From contig CAYWMD010000004.1 of NCBI GenBank assembly GCA_964458575.1, positions 124,001-188,000 on the forward strand: a stretch of 64,000 nt of DNA. The letters run 5' to 3'. A program made the position numbers and the translations under genes. Source of the DNA: CAYWMD01 sp964458575. GTDB lineage: Bacteria > Verrucomicrobiota > Verrucomicrobiia > Limisphaerales > JADLHS01. Under the pieces are notes generated by a model. The model was not told the origin of the DNA. It searched no databases and saw nothing but the letters and a program-made list of their open reading frames with translations. Position 1 is the first letter of the stretch, and each line of letters begins with the position of its first letter. This document shows positions 57,957-64,000 of this stretch, one piece after another.

Positions 57957-60503
57957 ATGTTACGCAAGTTGAACCTCCTTTTGTCGCTGCCGACGCTGCT
58001 GTTGGTGGCATTCATGGCCTATTGCGCCGTCCAATCTCCGCCAAACGCGCGGACGGTCACGACCACGAGTGACGCCGGCGCCGCGACCACCAACTCCACC
58101 CGGACCGCGACGCATCCGGTCACACCCGGCCCCAATGACGGCCGGATCGCCTATGTCACTGCGGGCATGTTGCACCAATTCCATTATCTGCACCACCGGT
58201 TGAACGATGAACTGTCCGAGAAGTTCTTCCATCGCTATCTGGAAACGCTCGACCCGCAGCATCTGCATTTCACCCAGGATGATCTGGCGGAGTTTGAGAG
58301 CTACCGCGACCGGCTGGACAACCTGACGCTGACGCGAAAAGGCGTGGCCGATACGTCGCCCGCCTATGAAATCTTCAACCGTTTCGTCCAGCGGCTTTCC
58401 GAGCGGATCGCTTATGTGGATGATTTGTTGAAGACCAATCAGTTCGATTTTTCCGCGGACGATCGCATGCTCGCCAACCGCCGCGAATCCCCCTATCCGA
58501 AGGACCTGGAGGAGGCGAAACAACTCTGGCGGCAGCGCCTCCGCTACGAGTATCTCCAGGAAAAGCTCGCCCGCCTCGAAACGAAGAAGAAAGCCAGCGA
58601 GGCCAAGCCGGCGGGCACCAATGTCCCCGTGGTCATTGCGAAAGAGCCCGGCAAGCCGAAGGCCACCGAGGCGGCGGCGAAAACGAAAACCGACGCCGAG
58701 GAGATTGTGGATTTGCTCTCGCGCCGTTATCACCGGACCCTGCACATGTTTCAGGAATGGGACCACGAGGACGTGATGGAAAAGTATCTGACGGCGCTGG
58801 CCCACGTGTATGATCCGCACTCCGACTACCAGAACGCCGACGGCGCGAAGAACTTCGCGATCAGCATGAACCTGGCCCTGTTTGGGATCGGTGCGGTGCT
58901 GACAACCGATCTGGATGGTTATTGCAAGATTCAAGAGTTGAAACCCGGCCCGGCGATGAAGAGCAAACAGATCAAGGTCGGTGACCGCATCGTGGCGGTG
59001 GCCCAGGGCGAGGCTCCGCCCGTGGATGTGGTGGAAATGAATCTCAACAAAGCCGTGCAGTTGATTCGCGGGCCGAAAGGCACGGAAGTGCGGCTCACCA
59101 TCATCCCAGTGGATTGCCCGTCGGAACGAAAGGTGGTTTCGTTGATTCGCGACGAAATCAAACTGGAAGACCAGGAAGTGAAGGCGAAAATCATCGAACA
59201 GCCCGGCCCCGATGGCAAAACCATCCGGCTCGGGGTGATTGACTTGCCGGCTTTTTACGCGCCTATCAGTCCCCCCGTCCAACTGGCGCGCGACGAAGGC
59301 AAGGAAGGCCGGACCACGCCCCATTTCACCTCCGTGGACGTGGCCAAGATGCTGAACAAGCTGAAAGCGGAAAATGTCGCGGGCGTGGTTCTCGATTTGC
59401 GACGCAACGGCGGCGGGTCGCTCGAGGAAGCCATCAAACTCACCGGTTTGTTCATCAAAGAAGGTCCGGTGGTGCAGGTGCGGGTTTCCGACGGACGGAA
59501 TTTTGTGCGCGAGGACACCGATCCGGGCGTTACCTACGACGGCCCCTTGATCGTGCTCACCAGCCGATTCAGCGCTTCGGCGTCGGAGATAGTTGCCGGT
59601 GCCCTGCAGGACTATGGTCGGGCGTTGGTGGTTGGCGATATTTCCACCCACGGCAAGGGCACCGTGCAAAACCTGAATCCTTTGGCGCCCTACGTCGAGC
59701 CGGGCACGGCCACCAATGACCCGGGGCAACTCAAGGTCACCATCCAGAAGTTTTACCGCGCCAGCGGCGCCTCGACGCAGTTGAAGGGCGTGATGCCGGA
59801 CATCGTGCTGCCCTCGGTGTTGAATTACTCGAAGGACATCGGCGAAGACGCGTTGGAAAATCCATTGCCGTGGGACACCATTCCGGGGGCCAAGTATGAC
59901 AAGGTCAACCTCGTGGCCCCCTGCCTGGCCGAACTCCTCAAACGCTCCAGCGACCGTGTGGCAACGAACCAGGATTTTGCCTACATTCGTGAGGACATTG
60001 CGTTGTTCCGCAAAAACCAGGAGGACAAAACCGTCTCGCTCAATGAAAAAGAGCGCCTCAAAGAGAAGGACGAAGCGGACGCCCGCCAAAAGGCGCGGGA
60101 TGAGGAACGCCGCGCGCGTAAGGAAAATCAACGAAAAGTTTACGAACTCAGCTTGAAGCAGGCGGAGCAGCCCGGTCTCCCGCCGGCGGTGGGAGAAACC
60201 AATTCCGTTTCCACAACCGATGGGGAAACGCGTGTGACTTTCTCCTACGACACCAATTTCGTAAAAGAGTTTTCTGAGAAGGAAATCGCCCGCGTGGAGG
60301 CGGCGATGTCCAATGGCTTGCCCAGCGTCAGTTTGGCTAAAACGAACCTGCTTTCGTCAGCGAAAAGCCCCGTCCACCCGGCTGAAGCTGCAGACGAAGA
60401 AAAGTCGCCGGCCGTAGACGCGACCCTCGAGGAAGCGGAACGCATCCTCATGGATTACATTGGGCTCCTGTCGCAAAAGAACTTGGTGACGGTAAACCAT
60501 TGA
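57957..60503 (+). CDS. prc: C-terminal processing protease (Prc/Tsp family, S41)
   Basis: An 848-residue exported protease. A membrane anchor or signal (LNLLLSLPTLLLVAFMAYCA) precedes the Prc N-terminal region (FHRYLETLDPQHLHFTQDDL), a PDZ domain at about 300-390 (IGAVLTTDLDGYCKIQELKP, QIKVGDRIVAV) and the S41 core (VVLDLRRNGGGSLEEAIKLT). The catalytic Ser541 lies in RFSASASEIVAGALQDYGRA and Lys567 in STHGKGTVQNL, one residue further apart than in E. coli Prc. A charged helical C-terminus follows. Prc trims C-termini of periplasmic proteins, including lipoproteins and peptidoglycan hydrolases. Confidence 0.94.
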   Translation: MLRKLNLLLSLPTLLLVAFMAYCAVQSPPNARTVTTTSDAGAATTNSTRTATHPVTPGPNDGRIAYVTAGMLHQFHYLHHRLNDELSEKFFHRYLETLDPQHLHFTQDDLAEFESYRDRLDNLTLTRKGVADTSPAYEIFNRFVQRLSERIAYVDDLLKTNQFDFSADDRMLANRRESPYPKDLEEAKQLWRQRLRYEYLQEKLARLETKKKASEAKPAGTNVPVVIAKEPGKPKATEAAAKTKTDAEEIVDLLSRRYHRTLHMFQEWDHEDVMEKYLTALAHVYDPHSDYQNADGAKNFAISMNLALFGIGAVLTTDLDGYCKIQELKPGPAMKSKQIKVGDRIVAVAQGEAPPVDVVEMNLNKAVQLIRGPKGTEVRLTIIPVDCPSERKVVSLIRDEIKLEDQEVKAKIIEQPGPDGKTIRLGVIDLPAFYAPISPPVQLARDEGKEGRTTPHFTSVDVAKMLNKLKAENVAGVVLDLRRNGGGSLEEAIKLTGLFIKEGPVVQVRVSDGRNFVREDTDPGVTYDGPLIVLTSRFSASASEIVAGALQDYGRALVVGDISTHGKGTVQNLNPLAPYVEPGTATNDPGQLKVTIQKFYRASGASTQLKGVMPDIVLPSVLNYSKDIGEDALENPLPWDTIPGAKYDKVNLVAPCLAELLKRSSDRVATNQDFAYIREDIALFRKNQEDKTVSLNEKERLKEKDEADARQKARDEERRARKENQRKVYELSLKQAEQPGLPPAVGETNSVSTTDGETRVTFSYDTNFVKEFSEKEIARVEAAMSNGLPSVSLAKTNLLSSAKSPVHPAEAADEEKSPAVDATLEEAERILMDYIGLLSQKNLVTVNH

Positions 60504-60545
60504 TTTTGACCGGCCGGAAACGCCGGATTGTCCCTCGACACAACC

Positions 60546-61136
60546 ATGAAAGCCATCCTCGCCGCCACCATCGTTCTCGGCCTGCTGGGGGGCCACGCCT
60601 TCGGTCAGGCCGATCAGGTCAAGCGCCGCGCCAAGGAACTCGTCAACCAGAACAATGTCCGCCAGGGAAATTTGCAACAGGGCCAGCCCGCCCCGCCGGC
60701 GGCGCCAAACGCCAGCCAACCCGCGACGGCGACCCCGACGACCACGCAGCAAAGCATCGCAAGGATTCAGGCCGACCTCGCCGGGTTCAAGCCCGGCACC
60801 GCCGTCACCGCGCAACAAAAGCAGCAGTTGACCAAGGACATCGCCGTGGCTTGTCGCGGCACGAAGCCGATGCTGCCGTCCGTTACGTCCTTCGTTAATG
60901 ACCTCGCCGCCGCGTTGACGGACAAACCGCTCGACGCCGCCAATCAAGCCCGGTTGGCGCGCGACATCGAGTCGGTTTTGAACAGCGCCTCCCTTTCGAC
61001 CACACAGTTTGATGCCATCATCGCCGACGTGCAGGCCATTCTTCAGGTGGGCGGCGCCAAGCGAAGTCTGGCCGTCGCCGCCGCCAACCGGCTCAAGACC
61101 ATCGGTTCGGAAGTGCGGCGGGGCGCGGCGCCCTGA
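60546..61136 (+). CDS. Small exported Ala/Gln-rich helical protein of unknown function
   Basis: A 196-residue protein with a signal peptide (MKAILAATIVLGLLGGHAFG). The mature part has a low-complexity Gln/Pro/Thr segment (residues about 35-65) and then predicted helices (QQSIARIQADLAGFKPGTAV, DIESVLNSASLSTTQFDAII). No motif I recognise. It starts 42 bases after the processing protease and may share its transcript; a link to envelope proteolysis is speculative. Confidence 0.8.
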   Translation: MKAILAATIVLGLLGGHAFGQADQVKRRAKELVNQNNVRQGNLQQGQPAPPAAPNASQPATATPTTTQQSIARIQADLAGFKPGTAVTAQQKQQLTKDIAVACRGTKPMLPSVTSFVNDLAAALTDKPLDAANQARLARDIESVLNSASLSTTQFDAIIADVQAILQVGGAKRSLAVAAANRLKTIGSEVRRGAAP

Positions 61137-61148
61137 GCGGCCCGGCTG

Positions 61149-61385
61149 ATGTCCTCTCCCCATCGGAAGCTCCCATGTCCCACCTGCCGGAAAACCGGCG
61201 ACTGGTTTGCCGGGCGTTACGGCCCGTTTTGTTCGCACCGGTGCAAGTTGATTGACCTCGGCAAGTGGCTCGGCGGCGAGCAGGTCATTTCCGAGCCGTT
61301 GCGTCCGGAACATTTTGAAAAATACGCCGAGCTCCCGCCGGGCGCGGCGCTGGACAAACCCGAGGCGGAGAGCGAATCCCCGTAA
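61149..61385 (+). CDS. yacG: DNA gyrase inhibitor YacG family
   Basis: A 78-residue zinc protein. Four cysteines in CPTCRKTGDW and FCSHRCKLIDLGKWL match the YacG zinc finger, and the following LGGEQVISEP is the family's conserved tail. YacG binds GyrB and blocks DNA binding in E. coli. It is closely spaced after the unknown exported protein (12 bases), although the functions look unrelated. Confidence 0.92.
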   Translation: MSSPHRKLPCPTCRKTGDWFAGRYGPFCSHRCKLIDLGKWLGGEQVISEPLRPEHFEKYAELPPGAALDKPEAESESP

Positions 61386-61497
61386 ATTTGGTCCTCCGCC
61401 GTCCGGCGGATTTTACTTCCTGGTTTTGCCGTGGCATCTTGGCCTTCCAATCGCCCCCGCCGGGTGATTTGGGGCAGCCATTTGTTTTTTAATTGTC

Positions 61498-63543
61498 GTG
61501 AAAAAGTCCTCTTCGGTCGTTCGCGCCGTTGCAATCGGGTTGTTAGCCGCAAGTTGCCTGCGCGGCCCCGCTCAGATCTCGTTCAGCACGGGAAATTACT
61601 CCATCAACTTTGACACCCTCGCCACGACCAGCAGCAACTGGACGAACAATGTCACCCTGGCCGGCTGGTATGCCTCCAAGGGGAACGGCAACGCCACGAA
61701 TTACATTGCCGGCACTGGCGCCGGGACCGCGGGTGGCATTTACAGTTTCGGCGTCGCCGGCACCCATCCCAACTCGGAACGTGCGCTCGGTTCGCTGGCC
61801 GGCAGTTCCGTGAATTATGCCTTTGGCGTGCGATTCAGCAACGACACGGCTTCCTCGGTTTCCAACATCAGCGTCTCCTACACCGGCGAGCAATGGCGCT
61901 CCGGGGGCGAAAACACGCCGCACATCCTCGCGTTCTCCTGCCGGGTTGATTCGCTGCCCATCACCAACAGCTACGCCGGAGGGAACTGGTCCAACTTCCC
62001 CGCGCTGAATTTCGTTTCGCCCACGCCCACCACTGCAGCGACGGCGCTCGACGGCAACGCGGCGACCAACCGGGTGGTTTTCTCCAGCGTCGTGCTGACC
62101 GGCGTGGTGGTGCATCCCGGACAGGAGTTGTTCCTGCGCTGGCTCGACGTGGACAACAGCGGTTTTGATGATGCGCTGGCGCTGGACGACTTGACGGTCG
62201 CCTTCGGGACGGTTCCGCCCGTCCCGCCTTTCATCACGGAACAGCCGCAGAGCCGGACCGTGGCGCAAGGTGATAACGTGACCTTCACGGTCGTGGCCGG
62301 CGGCACGCCGCCGCCGGTTTACCAATGGCGTTTCTTCAACACGAACCTGGCCGGCGCAACGTCGTCCACCCTCACGCTCACGAACGTGACCCCCGCCCAA
62401 AGCGGCGACTATTTCGTGATGATTACCAACCCGGCGGGCACCACCAACAGTCAGCCGGCCTCTTTGGAGGTGCAACCCCAGCCGGACGTGGGTTTCTCCC
62501 TGGTGACCTACAACGTCGGCGGAAACGACGCGGCCGATTGGAGCACCAACGCGCCCCAGGTCCGGGCCATTGCGCGGATGCTCCAGCATCTCAACCCGGA
62601 CATTGTCACCTTCAACGAAATCCCCCATCCCCACACCAATCAGATGCCCAACTGGATCACCGCGTTTTTTCCCGGCTACCAGATCGTCATCAGTCCCGGA
62701 TCAGACCTGCACATTCATACGGCGATCATGAGCCGACACCCGATTGCGCGATTCCAGAACTGGCTGGACGGCGCACAACTGGAGCCGTGGGGCTACACCG
62801 AGGCGAACTTCACCCGGGATTTGCTGGAGGCGGAGATTGTCATTCCGTCATTCTCACGCCCGCTCCACGTTTTTACCGTCCATTTGAAATCGAGCGGAAC
62901 GAACCATGCCGACGCGGCGCTCAAACGCGCGGCCGAGGCCGCGGCCATCACCAACTGGTTTGCCACCAACTTCTTCGTCCTGTACCCGAACGACCCCTAC
63001 ACTTTGTCGGGCGACATGAACGAGGCGGACACCGACACGCTGGCCATCCAGCGGTTGCTCAGTCCGGCGATGAATTCGCACCTCACCAATCCGTCCAATC
63101 CGGTCACCGGCCGCATCAACACCTTCTCCACTTCCACGCCCAATCCCAGTTCGCGGATTGATTACATTTTCCCCTGCGGCCTGCTCTCCGCCAACATCGC
63201 TGCCGGCCAGGTGTTTCGCTCCATGGTCCTGACCAACCCGGCGCCGCCGCCGCCGCTCCTGACCAACGATGAGAAAACCGCCTCCGACCATCTGCCGGTG
63301 ATGATGGTGTTCCAGAATCCCTACAGCAAACCGTTCCACATAACTTCCCTCACCCGGAGCAATCTGAACGTGGCGTTGCAGTGGGAATCCGTTTTTGGCC
63401 AGCCGTACCAGGTGGAGGTTTCCTCCAACCTCAACTCCTGGAGCGTGCTCGCTTCCAATCTCACTGCCACCAGCAACACCGTCACGCTGGCAACGAACGT
63501 GACGGGGGATATTCGCTTCTTTCGCGTGCACCGCGTTCCGTAA
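61498..63543 (+). CDS. Secreted Ig-like plus endonuclease/exonuclease/phosphatase protein
   Basis: A 681-residue exported protein starting at a GTG. Domains: a jelly-roll or lectin-like N-terminal region (residues 25-235, YSINFDTLATTSSNWTNNVT), an Ig-like domain at about 240-325 (VAQGDNVTFTVVAGGTPPPV, SGDYFVMITNPAG), an endonuclease/exonuclease/phosphatase domain at about 330-610 (SLVTYNVGGNDAADWST, PDIVTFNEIPHPHTN, SGDMNEADTD, KTASDHLPVMMVFQ) with the Asp/Asn/His set expected for metal catalysis, and a C-terminal module (YQVEVSSNLNSWSVLASNLT) common in verrucomicrobial secreted proteins. It may degrade extracellular nucleic acid or a phosphodiester lipid. Confidence 0.88.
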   Translation: MKKSSSVVRAVAIGLLAASCLRGPAQISFSTGNYSINFDTLATTSSNWTNNVTLAGWYASKGNGNATNYIAGTGAGTAGGIYSFGVAGTHPNSERALGSLAGSSVNYAFGVRFSNDTASSVSNISVSYTGEQWRSGGENTPHILAFSCRVDSLPITNSYAGGNWSNFPALNFVSPTPTTAATALDGNAATNRVVFSSVVLTGVVVHPGQELFLRWLDVDNSGFDDALALDDLTVAFGTVPPVPPFITEQPQSRTVAQGDNVTFTVVAGGTPPPVYQWRFFNTNLAGATSSTLTLTNVTPAQSGDYFVMITNPAGTTNSQPASLEVQPQPDVGFSLVTYNVGGNDAADWSTNAPQVRAIARMLQHLNPDIVTFNEIPHPHTNQMPNWITAFFPGYQIVISPGSDLHIHTAIMSRHPIARFQNWLDGAQLEPWGYTEANFTRDLLEAEIVIPSFSRPLHVFTVHLKSSGTNHADAALKRAAEAAAITNWFATNFFVLYPNDPYTLSGDMNEADTDTLAIQRLLSPAMNSHLTNPSNPVTGRINTFSTSTPNPSSRIDYIFPCGLLSANIAAGQVFRSMVLTNPAPPPPLLTNDEKTASDHLPVMMVFQNPYSKPFHITSLTRSNLNVALQWESVFGQPYQVEVSSNLNSWSVLASNLTATSNTVTLATNVTGDIRFFRVHRVP

Positions 63544-63558
63544 CCGCCATGCGGCGGT
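63543..63558. terminator. Small GC hairpin between convergent genes
   Basis: ACCGCC and GGCGGT form a six-pair stem around a four-base loop directly after the Ig/nuclease gene and seven bases before the stop of the convergent partial gene. No T-run is present, so its strength is unclear. Confidence 0.35.
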
Positions 63559-63564
63559 GTCCGG

Positions 63565-64000
63565 CTAGTTCTTCAACCGGTAATACCGCATCGTGTTGCT
63601 GGCGGGTTCCACGATAAATTTTTCGTTGCCCGAAATCGTGGGCAGCGTGAGATCGTTCGACCAGTAAATGGTATTGCTGAACGCGGGCACGAATTGCAGC
63701 ACGTAATTGGTGAGGGCCGACGGCCATGACACGCGAACATACCCCGCCGCCGGTTTTTGGATGGACAACAGCGGCAATGGCAGCACCAGCGTGGTGTTGC
63801 TCGCTATGTTGTTGGCCGGCGCCGGGTCGGAGTACAGGCTGCCGACCGCGGCGAAGTTGCTGATCGTACCGGACGTTTGCGGCGCCACCACAAGCGTCAC
63901 CGTGATATTACCGCCGACGTTGAGTTGACCCAGCGAACCGATGATGGGGTTGCCGTTGGTGTTCAGACTGCCTGCCGTAGTGGTCGCGGATTTCAAATTC
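63565..64000 (-). CDS. C-terminal part of a secreted protein with a DUF11-like repeat (partial)
   Basis: The frame runs off the right edge, so only the last 145 or so residues are seen. They include a DUF11-type end (LGQLNVGGNITVTLVVAPQT, then YSDPAPANNIASNTTLVLP) and a C-terminal module (YVRVSWPSALTNYVLQFVPA, then ISGNEKFIVEP, ending MRYYRLKN) like the sorting/adhesion ends found on other secreted proteins in this window. It is probably a large surface protein. No function can be given. Confidence 0.85.
   Translation of the reverse strand, partial: NLKSATTTAGSLNTNGNPIIGSLGQLNVGGNITVTLVVAPQTSGTISNFAAVGSLYSDPAPANNIASNTTLVLPLPLLSIQKPAAGYVRVSWPSALTNYVLQFVPAFSNTIYWSNDLTLPTISGNEKFIVEPASNTMRYYRLKN

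Noticed and set aside
57960..60131. 723-codon minus-strand open frame opposite the Prc-like protease
   Set aside because: The plus strand encodes an unmistakable S41 protease with PDZ domain and catalytic Ser/Lys; the opposite frame is His/Arg-rich shadow sequence.

Overview
The window most likely comes from a Gram-negative member of the Verrucomicrobiota, probably of the Limisphaerales/Pedosphaerales type. This is inferred from gene style, not from a marker gene. The DNA is GC-rich. It carries a giant outer-membrane autotransporter, a TolC/MacAB-type export system, a lipopolysaccharide-kinase-like protein, several Tat-exported Gfo/Idh oxidoreductases, a Delta-60-repeat protein, and many large secreted proteins with Ig, LamG, TSP3, Calx-beta and HEAT modules. 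No 16S rRNA or CRISPR array is present. The only RNA gene seen is one tRNA-Ser(CGA).

Layout. 0-2.9 kb (+): the tail of a membrane protein (possibly an MBOAT acyltransferase), then an AMP-forming acyl ligase, a carrier protein and an isocitrate-lyase/PEP-mutase-superfamily enzyme joined by overlapping stop/start codons. This is a Dlt-like activation-carrier-transfer set with an added C-C lyase. 3.1-7.9 kb (-): a Tat-exported protein of unknown function, a Tat-exported Gfo/Idh oxidoreductase and a secreted HEAT-repeat protein. 8.0-8.9 kb (+): a lipopolysaccharide-kinase-fold protein. 9.0-20.6 kb (-): a 2,624-residue autotransporter with about 34 GxGxDxIxN repeats, preceded by a 21-copy Delta-60-repeat protein.

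21.2-28.6 kb (-): a four-gene run of exported proteins, which I consider the most interesting part. It holds (i) a LamG/TSP3/Calx-beta protein, (ii) a 1,061-residue protein whose C-terminal two thirds follows the plan of the Tc-toxin TcA subunit (helical hairpin, then beta-rich TcB-binding-like end), (iii) a secreted protein with a module shared with (iv), and (iv) that same module fused to a phage tail-fibre gp53-like C-terminal domain. Two same-orientation copies of a degenerate intergenic repeat (about 20.7-21.0 and 28.85-29.18 kb) flank this run, and a tRNA-Ser gene lies just beyond the outer copy.

29.4-44.4 kb: a secreted ADP-ribosylglycohydrolase-family protein (-), then a long + strand block. 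The block holds a TolC-like lipoprotein, a periplasmic adaptor, a MacB-type ATPase and permease, a SUF iron-sulfur group (sufD, sufU, sufT, sufS; sufB and sufC are not in the window), a secreted esterase-like hydrolase, another Gfo/Idh protein and an RMD1/DUF155-like membrane protein. 44.5-52.9 kb: a DUF481 outer-membrane protein with a clear terminator, a beta-helix protein overlapping a large secreted six-hairpin glycosidase-like protein that carries an in-frame palindromic repeat, a small exported protein, and an exported lipoprotein form of the thioredoxin-domain YyaL/SSP411 family. 53-64 kb: glycosyltransferases (GT2, GT39-like), a stand-alone CBM48 protein, TadA, a Nudix hydrolase, a second GT2, a Prc/Tsp-type C-terminal processing protease, a small exported protein, YacG, a secreted Ig-plus-endonuclease/exonuclease/phosphatase protein, and a DUF11-like partial gene running off the right edge.

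Taken together the window is dominated by envelope and surface functions, with a few housekeeping genes (tRNA-Ser, SUF, TadA, YacG, Prc) in between. All family calls come from reading motifs by eye; no database search was run.
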